NCBI RefSeq assembly: GCF_000316625.1
Contig: NC_019676.1
Span: 269,501-333,500, forward strand
DNA: 64,000 nucleotides
Source: Nostoc sp. PCC 7107
Lineage (GTDB): Bacteria; Cyanobacteriota; Cyanobacteriia; Cyanobacteriales; Nostocaceae
Direction: 5' to 3'
Part shown: piece by piece, positions 17,321 through 24,856 of the stretch
How positions within the stretch are numbered: the first letter of the stretch is position 1
Layout of the letters: the number at the start of each line of letters is the position of its first letter
The notes under the pieces: generated by a model
The model's input: only the letters and a program-made list of their open reading frames with translations
What the model was told of the DNA's origin: nothing
Database searches by the model: none
Made by a program: the position numbers and the translations under genes

Positions 17321-18343
17321 TCACCTAATAATATATTGTTTACGTTCTTTAAAAAACTCAGCAATTTCTGGTTTTCTACCCCAGAACAACCCCTGATCTG
17401 TACCCATCTGCGACATTAAATGCAAGGCTTCACTAGACGTGTTATCAAGGTTAATAATCTGTGCTTGCTGTGGAGATAAAGGCGCACCAGGAATACGAAC
17501 ATAATCAAACCTAGAGTCACAATAGTTTGCTAGAGTGTCCACAAAATAACCTGTGACATAGGCCTGTCCCTCAAAAAACGTAGTGATCAAATCTGTGTTC
17601 CAGTCAAGAACAGAACGATGATACTTAGAAACAAATCTTCTTCCAGGATTAGGTTCTAAAGAGCCAATAGACATAACCATTAGCTTCTGAAATCTTTTGC
17701 CATTACCAACGAAGTATCGAAGTGCTTCCACCACACCGACTAGAGTTGGATTATTGGCATAAACTCCTCCATCTATAAACTGTTTGTTATCGTAAGTGTC
17801 AATAGTAACAATCGGTAAGTAAGCTGGTGCTGCACTTGTTGCAAGAGCTATATCAACATATCTCGTTTTACCATCTCTACGTAGAAGGCCTTCATTATGG
17901 TCATACTTAAAAATGAATGGTCTACCATCAGTTAAAGAAAATGCGGGGATGCACAGCAAACAGCGAGATTCAGCAAGGGTTCGCTCTCCAAAAATTTCTT
18001 CCAATGCTCTCTTTAATTCGCTATTGTCATACTTGCTTCGCAGGAAAACCTGTTTAAGTAAACTTAGAAAACCATTTCTCTGCGGGAAAATGTGTTTGCC
18101 CCGCCTATAGTAGAGATTACTTATTAGTCCAACAGGGATATTCAGGGACAATCCTAGTGCAATCAAACCTCCTGTTGAAGTGCCACAGATCAAGTCAAAA
18201 TAATCAGCAATATGGCAGTTAAATCTATCCTCAAAATGTTCTAGAATTCTGGCTGAATATAGTCCTTTAATCCCCCCTCCATCTATTGATAAAACTTTGA
18301 ATACTTGTGAATTTTGAGCAGAAGGCAAAGGAGAGTTAACCAT
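17321..18343 (-). CDS. capV: CapV-like patatin phospholipase, CBASS effector
   Basis: A 340-residue patatin. The oxyanion motif is DGGGIKG (residues 21-27), the nucleophile Ser56 is in GTSTGG, and the dyad Asp191 is in DGGVYANNP. Directly upstream of, and coupled to, a CD-NTase, it is the effector of a two-gene CBASS. When the cyclic nucleotide binds, CapV-type enzymes degrade membrane phospholipids and kill the infected cell. No signal peptide or membrane helix, so it is cytoplasmic. There are no Cap2/Cap3 or HORMA/TRIP13 genes, so this is the minimal (type I) form. No HIP1 site in the gene. Confidence 0.88.
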   Translation of the reverse strand: MVNSPLPSAQNSQVFKVLSIDGGGIKGLYSARILEHFEDRFNCHIADYFDLICGTSTGGLIALGLSLNIPVGLISNLYYRRGKHIFPQRNGFLSLLKQVFLRSKYDNSELKRALEEIFGERTLAESRCLLCIPAFSLTDGRPFIFKYDHNEGLLRRDGKTRYVDIALATSAAPAYLPIVTIDTYDNKQFIDGGVYANNPTLVGVVEALRYFVGNGKRFQKLMVMSIGSLEPNPGRRFVSKYHRSVLDWNTDLITTFFEGQAYVTGYFVDTLANYCDSRFDYVRIPGAPLSPQQAQIINLDNTSSEALHLMSQMGTDQGLFWGRKPEIAEFFKERKQYIIR

Positions 18344-18506
18344 ATATGAGCGGTTATTTGTTTTGATGATATGCGGAATGTGGGATTGAAATCTGCGTCT
18401 AAATAAATTCGAGTAAATATTTATATACTCTTCAAAGTATATTTATTGAAGCTTATTCGTTAACCTCCAAGAGAAGTTTTACCCATAGTGAAATTTTTTA
18501 GACTTT

Positions 18507-18527
18507 AAAACTACAATGTGTAGTTTT
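18507..18527. promoter_or_regulatory. Inverted repeat upstream of capV
   Basis: Perfect 9-bp arms (AAAACTACA and TGTAGTTTT) around a 3-nt spacer, 164 bp before capV. It could be an operator or a weak terminator for the XRE gene. The role is inferred from position. Confidence 0.35.
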
Positions 18528-18555
18528 TGAAATTTTAACAAGTGTCTAAGTATTA

Positions 18556-18591
18556 TGTGTACGAATTGAATAGCAGGGATAACCGTACACA
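18556..18591. promoter_or_regulatory. Inverted repeat TGTGTACG ... CGTACACA between XRE gene and capV
   Basis: 8-bp arms at 18556-18563 and 18584-18591 with a 20-nt spacer, 35 bp after the XRE stop. The arms share a GTAC/CGTAC core with the palindromes upstream of the XRE gene, so it may be a weaker or split site for the same regulator. Confidence 0.35.
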
Positions 18592-18625
18592 ATTTATAGA
18601 ACTAACGAATACAGAATGCAATCAC

Positions 18626-18838
18626 TTAATCTTCCACAACTTCTACCAATTCTTCTAAGGTAACTTCAAAAGCTTGGGCTATTTTAAAGACAGCAGATAA
18701 GTCAACGGTATTAAGTGCGCCACGTTGCACATAACTTCTTACAGTGTTGTAGTTGACTCCTGAGCGATTAGCCACATCTTTTAGTGTCCAACCTCGCTGT
18801 TCAGCTAGTTCTCTAATCTTTAACCTAACGTAACCCAT
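18626..18838 (-). CDS. XRE-family HTH transcriptional regulator
   Basis: A 70-residue Cro/CI-type repressor made of little but the helix-turn-helix (LAEQRGWTLKDVANRSGVNYNTVRSYVQRG) and a C-terminal helix (FKIAQAFEVTLEELVEVVED). I start at the ATG 18838 (MGYVRLKIREL); the longer frame reaches into a palindrome that is more likely an operator. It is on the same strand as, and 283 bp upstream of, the CBASS operon. Autorepression through the two palindromes is likely; control of CBASS is possible but unproven. Confidence 0.85.
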   Translation of the reverse strand: MGYVRLKIRELAEQRGWTLKDVANRSGVNYNTVRSYVQRGALNTVDLSAVFKIAQAFEVTLEELVEVVED

Positions 18839-18854
18839 TCTAAATAGTTGACAA

Positions 18855-18870
18855 TGATGCGTACGCATCA
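18855..18870. promoter_or_regulatory. Perfect 16-bp palindrome, proximal operator of the XRE gene
   Basis: TGATGCGTACGCATCA, preceded on the plus strand by GACAA. It ends 17 bp before the XRE start codon. The identical sequence recurs at 18891-18906, with centres 36 bp apart. Confidence 0.65.
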
Positions 18871-18890
18871 GATAATCTTTTTATAGACAA

Positions 18891-18906
18891 TGATGCGTAC
18901 GCATCA
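18891..18906. promoter_or_regulatory. Perfect 16-bp palindrome, distal operator of the XRE gene
   Basis: Second copy of TGATGCGTACGCATCA with the same GACAA flank. On the minus strand it overlaps a plausible promoter: TTGATG as -35, 16 nt, then TATAAA as -10. A repressor bound here would block the XRE promoter. Confidence 0.6.
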
Positions 18907-19010
18907 AAAGTTGTTAAAGCACGTTAAAAGCGATCGCTCCTCTTGCCTGGAAAACATACGAAGCGATCGCTATTCTTAACACATCCCACAAAGTGGGACA
19001 GTATTGACCT

Positions 19011-19235
19011 ATGATACCAACCTTAAAGCCAAAATCAAATAGTCATCCTTGGTGTATTATTCGACAACTACCAAATATGCAACGGATGGTAGTAGCTAGA
19101 TTTCATCGTCGCCATGATGCAGACGCTTATAGACAAATTCTTCAACGATTATTACCCACAGCCAACCATGTAATTGTCTTTGACTCAACAGTTCCAGAAA
19201 TAGCAGAAGAGATTGAAAGGACTTTAGTAGAGTAA
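19011..19235 (+). CDS. Small conserved cyanobacterial protein
   Basis: A 74-residue protein (HPWCIIRQLPNMQRMVVARF, RRHDADAYRQILQRLLP, VIVFDSTVPEIAEEIE). This pattern, from HPWCI through the RRxDAD block, I associate with short hypothetical proteins frequent in cyanobacteria; the function is unknown. It is divergent from the XRE gene. Two HIP1 sites lie in its upstream region. Confidence 0.6.
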   Translation: MIPTLKPKSNSHPWCIIRQLPNMQRMVVARFHRRHDADAYRQILQRLLPTANHVIVFDSTVPEIAEEIERTLVE

Positions 19236-19252
19236 ATGTCTTAGAACTCAAG

Positions 19253-19318
19253 CAAAAATTCTCTCAACCTCTCATTCCTCCGTGACCTCTGCGCCTCTGT
19301 GGTTCGTTATCTGTTTTA
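19253..19318. repeat. Partial copy of the GGACTTACGCA element interior
   Basis: CTCTCAACCTCTCATTCCTC followed by CGTGACCTCTGCGCCTCTGTGGTTCG matches the interior of the element at 39425-39512, but neither terminal repeat is present. Confidence 0.5.
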
Positions 19319-19369
19319 TCCCATCTACTGAGACAGCACAAGACTTTTCTATCTGTCACCCTTCGGGTT

Positions 19370-19413
19370 CGCCACTTGCTTTATGCCAGGGAACCTGTCC
19401 ACCGCAGTGGCTC
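19370..19413. repeat. 44-bp palindromic dispersed repeat, copy 3 (diverged)
   Basis: Same length and same outer stem (CGCCACTTGC ... GCAGTGGCTC) as the copies at 4511 and 7812. The inner hairpin is CCAGG-GAA-CCTGT: two base pairs have changed on both sides and one pair is lost, so the fold is largely kept while the sequence differs. Confidence 0.6.
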
Positions 19414-19451
19414 ACCTGTAACCTGTCCCCTATCACCTGTTCTCATTTCAA

Positions 19452-19485
19452 CAAAAAACCGAGAAACTTTGATGTTTCCCGGTTT
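19452..19485 (-). terminator. Rho-independent terminator of fba
   Basis: On the minus strand AAACCGGGAAAC, loop ATCAAA, then GTTTCTCGGTTT followed by a further T-run. It lies about 65 bp after the fba stop. Confidence 0.85.
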
Positions 19486-19551
19486 ATTTTTAATATTAAA
19501 ACCCTCAGTTTAAGGAAACACAAAAGTGTCCCCTATAAATTTTTAGCTAAA

Positions 19552-20631
19552 TTAAACCTTAGCAGCAGCCTTGCTGATAGCGTTCAATTCACCTTTAGCA
19601 TATTTAGCAGCAAAAGTTTCTAGAGAAACTTGTTTAATCTTGCTTGCGTTACCAGCAGTACCGAATTGTACATAGCGTTCTGCACAAACCTTCTGCATAT
19701 ATGTAATAGAAGGCTTGAGGAAGTGACGGGGGTCAAATTCCTTGGGATTTTTTGCTAAAGCTTCGCGCACAGCAGCGGTGATAGCCAAACGGTTGTCGGT
19801 GTCGATGTTCACTTTGCGAACACCACTCTTGATACCTTTTTGAATTTCTTCTACAGGTACACCGTAGGTTTCGGGAATCGCACCACCGTACTCGTTAATC
19901 AAAGCAATTAAATCTTCAGGTACAGAAGAAGAACCGTGCATTACCAAGTGGGTGTTAGGTAGACGACGGTGAATTTCTTCAATGCGGCTGATTGCCAAAA
20001 TTTCGCCAGTTGGTTTGCGGGTAAACTTGTAAGCACCGTGGCTAGTACCAATAGCTACAGCCAAAGCATCTACTTGGGTGGCTTCTACAAAGCTAACAGC
20101 TTCATCGGGGTCAGTTAATAGTTGAGAATGGTCAAGAGTACCTTCAAAACCGTGTCCATCTTCAGCTTCACCCGCGCCAGTTTCCAGAGAACCCAAGCAA
20201 CCGAGTTCGCCTTCAACGCTTACGCCTAAAGCATGAGCTACATTAACAACTTCGCTAGTAACTTTAACGTTGTACTCGAAGCTAGCAGGGGTTTTAGCGT
20301 CAGCTTCCAAGGAACCATCCATCATGACGCTGGTAAAGTTGTTCTTGATTGCTGAGTAGCAGGTAGAAGGAGCATTACCATGATCCTGGTGCATGACGAT
20401 GGGAATCTCAGGATAGGTTTCTACCGCAGCCAAAATCAGGTGGCGCAGGAAGTTTTCACCTGCATAGTTACGAGCGCCACGGGAAGCTTGCAAAATTACG
20501 GGGCTATCTGTCTCGGCAGCAGCTTTCAGGATTGCCTGAATCTGCTCCAAATTGTTAACGTTGAAAGCTGGGATGCCGTAACCGTTCTCAGCCGCGTGAT
20601 CCAAGAGCAGCCGCAATGGTACAAGCGCCAT
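19552..20631 (-). CDS. fba: Fructose-bisphosphate aldolase, class II (Calvin-cycle type)
   Basis: A 359-residue zinc aldolase that splits or forms fructose-1,6-bisphosphate and also makes sedoheptulose-1,7-bisphosphate in the Calvin cycle. It has the Zn-binding [29 protein letters not shown] with an active-site His, MHGSSSVP and the phosphate-binding [10 protein letters not shown]. The length fits the cyanobacterial CbbA subtype. It is monocistronic with its own terminator and a 155-bp AT-rich upstream region. Confidence 0.96.
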   Translation of the reverse strand: MALVPLRLLLDHAAENGYGIPAFNVNNLEQIQAILKAAAETDSPVILQASRGARNYAGENFLRHLILAAVETYPEIPIVMHQDHGNAPSTCYSAIKNNFTSVMMDGSLEADAKTPASFEYNVKVTSEVVNVAHALGVSVEGELGCLGSLETGAGEAEDGHGFEGTLDHSQLLTDPDEAVSFVEATQVDALAVAIGTSHGAYKFTRKPTGEILAISRIEEIHRRLPNTHLVMHGSSSVPEDLIALINEYGGAIPETYGVPVEEIQKGIKSGVRKVNIDTDNRLAITAAVREALAKNPKEFDPRHFLKPSITYMQKVCAERYVQFGTAGNASKIKQVSLETFAAKYAKGELNAISKAAAKV

Positions 20632-20929
20632 AGATAGTCCTCCTAATAATGATTTTCAGCTAGTCGTTATGAGACAAGCGTAATTTTTACGCTAATCTTA
20701 AGAGTTTTTTCAACTTATAGGAAATTATAACTAGTGTAGGGTGCTTATGTTGAAAAAGTTTGCGCCACCTCTCATCAAGATGACCTATGCTTGACCTAAC
20801 CTGCTGTCAAGTATGCTACGTTACAGTTATTTGCTTTAGTAGTGTGGTAGTCCAGATAGGTAATAATCCACTGTTGATTATTCAGGCAAATATACAGGCG
20901 ATGCCTGCGGCGGGTTATGCCTACGCTCC

Positions 20930-21619
20930 TTATTCCACTCCCAGTTCCACAACAAACGTTAAGTGTTCAATAGATTGTAAGCCAGCTTGCAAAACAGCCA
21001 ACACAGCCTGCATATTTCCTGCTAGTAGCTCTGCAACTGCTAACCACAAACCGGGAAAAACCTGACTTTTTAGAATCCCATCATTATCAGGCACTAACTC
21101 CAAATATTCGCCCTGTTCCAAATAAAACCAAGTCAATTTCGACTCAAGCACTTGCCAAACAATATATTCTTTCACACCATTACGGCGATAAGCTTGTTTT
21201 TTAGCATGAAGGTCAATAGCCACACTACTAGCCGCAATTTCAATAATTAACTCTGGCGCACCTTCGATATAATCATCTTCACTCAGCCTTGTTTGACCGC
21301 CTGCTTCTGGTGCGATGAGCAGAACTGCATCTGGTTGAGGTTCGTTATCTAAGTCTAGACGCACAGTTGGTTCCACCCCCAAAGCTACACCAGGTGTAGC
21401 GGCTTCGTAAGTAAATAACCAACCAGTAATCCAACCATGTGGTTGACCGTGACTTCTAAAACGTAACGCAGCAGGCATTATATATACAATTCCTTCAATC
21501 AATTCGGCTTTTTTGACATTAGGCGTAGCGTTATAGCGACGCTCAAATTCATAGCGGGTGAGTTTGTCGCCGTTTTCTAATTGGTGAATTGTCCGAAGTT
21601 GTGAAGGAGTTTTTACCAT
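20930..21619 (-). CDS. Uma2-family PD-(D/E)XK endonuclease-like protein
   Basis: A 229-residue protein of the Uma2 (DUF820) family, greatly expanded in cyanobacteria. Family marks are ELIEGIVYIMP, the catalytic-type Asp in EPQPDAVLLI, and ELIIEIAASSVAIDLHAKKQAYRRNGVKEYIVW with the E-x-A and Lys positions. I start at the ATG before VKTPSQLRT (21619); upstream sequence in the same frame is not family-like. The biological role is unknown. Confidence 0.85.
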   Translation of the reverse strand: MVKTPSQLRTIHQLENGDKLTRYEFERRYNATPNVKKAELIEGIVYIMPAALRFRSHGQPHGWITGWLFTYEAATPGVALGVEPTVRLDLDNEPQPDAVLLIAPEAGGQTRLSEDDYIEGAPELIIEIAASSVAIDLHAKKQAYRRNGVKEYIVWQVLESKLTWFYLEQGEYLELVPDNDGILKSQVFPGLWLAVAELLAGNMQAVLAVLQAGLQSIEHLTFVVELGVE

Positions 21620-21835
21620 GACAACGGTAGTTGTTGAGCTTATGCCTATCCTACCGAATTGAGAATATTTCTTGTAGGTTTTGTGGGTAGATGCAAAGCC
21701 GTGAAGTAGTCGCATTCCTGGTGGTTTCCATCGGTTGCGTACTGTTAGCGGCACAAGAGCATCTCTTTTGAAACCCTACATACAACAATACTTGCTTCAA
21801 CATCAAAGTCTTAGCAAGCATTCTTTCCTTTTATA

Positions 21836-21907
21836 TGGGTCGCCCGGGATTCGAACCCGGAACTAATCGGTTAAAAGCCGAGTACTCTACCGTTGAGTTA
21901 GCGACCC
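21836..21907 (-). tRNA. tRNA-Lys (UUU)
   Basis: On the minus strand a 72-nt cloverleaf. Acceptor stem GGGTCGC pairs with GCGACCC, with discriminator A. The D arm is present, the anticodon stem CTCGG/CCGAT-type holds loop CTTTTAA with anticodon TTT, and the T arm CCGGG-TTCGAAT-CCCGG is perfect. CCA is not encoded. Confidence 0.96.
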
Positions 21908-21970
21908 GTGCGTTTCTTTTCGCAACTTTGCCATCATAGCACGAACATCGGTAGAATTGCAAAGGTTTTT

Positions 21971-22840
21971 TTAGAAAAAGTTTGCAGTGAGTCTAACAGA
22001 TGCAGTGTAGCTGGCTCCTGGCTCTACCACAGTTAGGTTTTCACCTGTGTTGAGGGAGTTGCGGGGAGCGCTCCAAGGTTCTAGACAATAGAATTCTTTC
22101 CCCTTGACTGTCCAAAAAACAACGACGGGAAAATCATCCCCATAATCTAAGGTCAATTTTAACCTACGGCTATTGTCGGTGACTGTAGCTGATTTAGCAG
22201 TTAAGCGCTTGAAGGCAGCATCAATTTCATCTAAATTAAAATCAAAATTGCCGTTAAAAGCTCTAATTTCCTTGGTTATGTTGTCTTGATACTCGTGACC
22301 TGCAATTTCCACTTCTAGCTGTGTTTTATCTGGCGCTTGGAAGTAAGGATGAAACCCAGTGGAAAAAGGTATGGATGTTGCAGAAGAGTTATGTAGATGT
22401 TGCAGAATTTCTAGAGTATTCCCGTTAACTTTATAACTAAAACTTAAATGGAAATCAAAGGGGTATACGGCTTTGGTTTGCTCGTTACTGGCAAGATGGA
22501 CTTTGAGATAAGTTGTGTTGTCCTCGGATACTTCCTCAACGTCCCACGGTAAGTCACGGGCAAAGCCATGCTGTTTGAGGGTATATTGCTGCCCGTTGTG
22601 AGTATAGGTGTTATCTGGTAAGTTGCCACAGATGGGAAATAATATGGGATTCCCACCCCTGACACTTAAATCGGGGTGAGTAAAACGCTCTTTATCTAAA
22701 TAGAAAATTTCTTGACCTTGAACACGCCAACTAGTAATAATCCCACCTCGCTCTGGCACAACTTCTATTTGAGTGTCGGAGGTCTCATCAGAAAGGATGT
22801 AGGTTTTGTACTGCTGCTGTTGAATAGTAATTTTCGGCAC
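21971..22840 (-). CDS. Aldose 1-epimerase family protein
   Basis: A 289-residue beta-sandwich mutarotase that interconverts alpha and beta anomers of aldoses or hexose phosphates. Catalytic candidates are the His in STGFHPYFQAP and the Glu in TVVEPGASY; the Arg lies in SVRGGNPILFPICGN. The last pattern is typical of the galactose-mutarotase/YeaD-like group. It is read alone between the tRNA and pdhA; the preferred sugar cannot be told. Confidence 0.88.
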   Translation of the reverse strand: MPKITIQQQQYKTYILSDETSDTQIEVVPERGGIITSWRVQGQEIFYLDKERFTHPDLSVRGGNPILFPICGNLPDNTYTHNGQQYTLKQHGFARDLPWDVEEVSEDNTTYLKVHLASNEQTKAVYPFDFHLSFSYKVNGNTLEILQHLHNSSATSIPFSTGFHPYFQAPDKTQLEVEIAGHEYQDNITKEIRAFNGNFDFNLDEIDAAFKRLTAKSATVTDNSRRLKLTLDYGDDFPVVVFWTVKGKEFYCLEPWSAPRNSLNTGENLTVVEPGASYTASVRLTANFF

Positions 22841-22939
22841 AATATTATTCCTTAGAGGTGAAAAGTGAGAAGTGAGAGGTGAGGAGTCTAAACATAAATC
22901 ATCTCTAGCCCCTACTTCTCACCCCTTACTCTCTAACAT

Positions 22940-23974
22940 TTACTCGTCTTCTGCAAATATAAAGCGATACAATTCGCTAGGATCAGGTTCAGGACTACTT
23001 TCGGCAAATTTCACAGCTTCGTCAATCACTTCCTGAATTTTTTGGTCAATGGCTTTTAATTCTGCCTCACTGGCCAAATTTTGCTCCACCATATAAGCAG
23101 CCAGCTTCTTAATTGGGTCGCGGGAGAACCAAAATTCTTTTTCGGCCTTGCTGCGTAATTCATCTGGGTCTGCTAGGGAGTGACCACGGAAGCGGTAGGT
23201 GAGGGCTTCAATTAATGTTGGCCCTTCTCCAGCACGGGCGCGGGCGACGGCTTCTTGAGCGACTGAGTGGACTGCGAGTACATCCATTCCGTCTACTTCT
23301 ACGCCTACCATGTTAAATACGCTGGCTTTCTTGTAAATTTCGGGTTGGGAAGTTGCCCGTTCGTGAGCCATACCAATTGCCCACTTATTATTTTCTACCA
23401 CAAAAAGAATTGGCAATTTCCATAAGGCTGCCATATTCAAGGTTTCAAAAAACTGACCGTTGTTAGCAGCACCATCACCAAAAAAGCAAGCGGTTACTTG
23501 GTCAGCTTTTGGGTCTCCCAAAACTTCTCTGCGGTATTTGCTTTGAAAAGCTGCGCCAGCCGCTACAGGAATACCTTCTGCAACAAAAGCATAGCCACCT
23601 AATAAGCCATGTTCCGCAGAGAACATGTGCATGGAACCGCCGCGTCCTTTGCTACATCCTGTCTCTTTACCAAATAATTCCGCCATGACTTCTCTGGCGG
23701 GAACTCCTGCACTCAGGGCGTGAACGTGGTCACGGTAGGTACTGCTAACAAAATCTTCCCCCGGACGCATTGCTTTGATAACGCCAGACGAAACAGCTTC
23801 TTGACCGTTATATAGGTGGACAAAACCAAACATTTTGCCCCTGTAGTACATTTCCGCACATTTATCTTCAAAAAAGCGTCCTAACACCATGTCTTCGTAA
23901 AGCATTAAGCCTTGTGCTTTGGTGATTTGAGCGCTGGCAGTATCAAATTTAGGTAACGTCCGTTCTTGAACCAT
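22940..23974 (-). CDS. pdhA: Pyruvate dehydrogenase E1 component, alpha subunit
   Basis: A 344-residue ThDP-binding alpha subunit of the pyruvate dehydrogenase complex. It has [17 protein letters not shown], the SMHMF block with [17 protein letters not shown], and the ThDP/Mg motif [17 protein letters not shown] ... VVENNKWAI. The regulatory-loop region [15 protein letters not shown] is also present. It works with a separate E1 beta (not in the window) and with the E2 gene pdhC at 35233. Confidence 0.96.
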   Translation of the reverse strand: MVQERTLPKFDTASAQITKAQGLMLYEDMVLGRFFEDKCAEMYYRGKMFGFVHLYNGQEAVSSGVIKAMRPGEDFVSSTYRDHVHALSAGVPAREVMAELFGKETGCSKGRGGSMHMFSAEHGLLGGYAFVAEGIPVAAGAAFQSKYRREVLGDPKADQVTACFFGDGAANNGQFFETLNMAALWKLPILFVVENNKWAIGMAHERATSQPEIYKKASVFNMVGVEVDGMDVLAVHSVAQEAVARARAGEGPTLIEALTYRFRGHSLADPDELRSKAEKEFWFSRDPIKKLAAYMVEQNLASEAELKAIDQKIQEVIDEAVKFAESSPEPDPSELYRFIFAEDE

Positions 23975-24210
23975 TATTTTTTTAGTATCCCTGTTGTAAA
24001 ACTGAAATTTACCATGTTAAATAGGCCGCTTTCTGACAAATCTGCTGGTTTATCTAAGCTAGGTTGTGCTAGAGACCAAAACTAAAAATTTATGCACTGA
24101 GGCGGATTATTGGGAAAGAGGGAATAGATAGGTTAATTTTGGCATTTTTATGAGTTGCCATCGGCGATTTTGACACCCTAAATGCAATAAATGACAAATG
24201 ATTCGATTTC

Positions 24211-24280
24211 TTGATGGTAAAAGTCACCGGATTTATCCGTGGGATAAATCCAAAATCCAGAATCTAAAATCCAAAATTGT
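24211..24280 (+). repeat. Dispersed repeat (copy 2), pair of the one at 4403
   Basis: TTGATGGTAAAAG, then CGGATTTATCCGTGGGATAAATCC and CAAAATCCAGAATCTAAAATCC. The block order equals the minus-strand reading of 4403-4466. Confidence 0.5.
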
Positions 24281-24655
24281 CTGACCTCTCATGCTGCCCT
24301 TTGAGGTTTTACAATCCCAAATCCTGTAGAAATGCTATCAATCAGGATAGCTCGGTTTCTGCATATCTATTAACAATTTCGCACAAATAAACATTGAAAC
24401 TGAATTTATCTTGCGAAATAGTTGTCATTAATATCTAAGCATGGTATCGTTTTATTCCTTGATATTATTAACATCTACCATTAGCAATATTACTATTATC
24501 ACCGCATAGCCAGGGTAATAAATTACGTAAAAGTCAAGCAGATAAGCTTATAAGTTAGGTATGACTAGTATGATTAACTATCGCAATATAGTTTTGCTGT
24601 GTCTCATGACTGATAGCAGTTATACACAAGTAAATACTAAGAATTAAGACAAAGT

Positions 24656-24720
24656 TTCCCTCTGACCTAGGCGAAGTCAAATTAATAGTACTAAAATGTG
24701 TCTCAAAATTTCAGAGGGAA
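24656..24720. promoter_or_regulatory. Inverted repeat in the ftn2 leader
   Basis: 10-bp arms TTCCCTCTGA and TCAGAGGGAA separated by 45 nt, ending 137 bp before the ftn2 start. It could form a leader hairpin or be a paired binding site; no known motif is recognised. Confidence 0.3.
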
Positions 24721-24856
24721 CAAAATTAATTGTTGCACTATACACTTATAGTGTAAGTCCGGCACGGTATTATTCACCGTAATATTATGGCACGGTTTTA
24801 CAGGCCTGGAATGCTCTAGGTGGGTTATGTTGATCACGGTGCAGGGGAAGTAGGCT

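Larger units (their letters stand above)
23975..24856. other. 882-bp AT-rich gap between pdhA and ftn2
   Basis: No gene is seen. It holds a dispersed repeat (24211-24280) with a perfect 10-bp hairpin GGATTTATCC-GTG-GGATAAATCC (24229-24251). Further on is a long-range inverted repeat TTCCCTCTGA (24656-24665) and TCAGAGGGAA (24711-24720), then the leader of ftn2. Promoters of both divergent genes must lie here. Confidence 0.5.

Noticed and set aside
17317-17364. ATG start for the CD-NTase at 17364
   Set aside because: It would overlap capV by 44 bp; the GTG at 17316 has AGGTGA at the right distance and matches the usual N terminus. Not excluded.
20787-21065. Plus-strand frame of 92 residues
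   Set aside because: Largely antisense to the end of the Uma2 gene and starts in repeat-like intergenic DNA.
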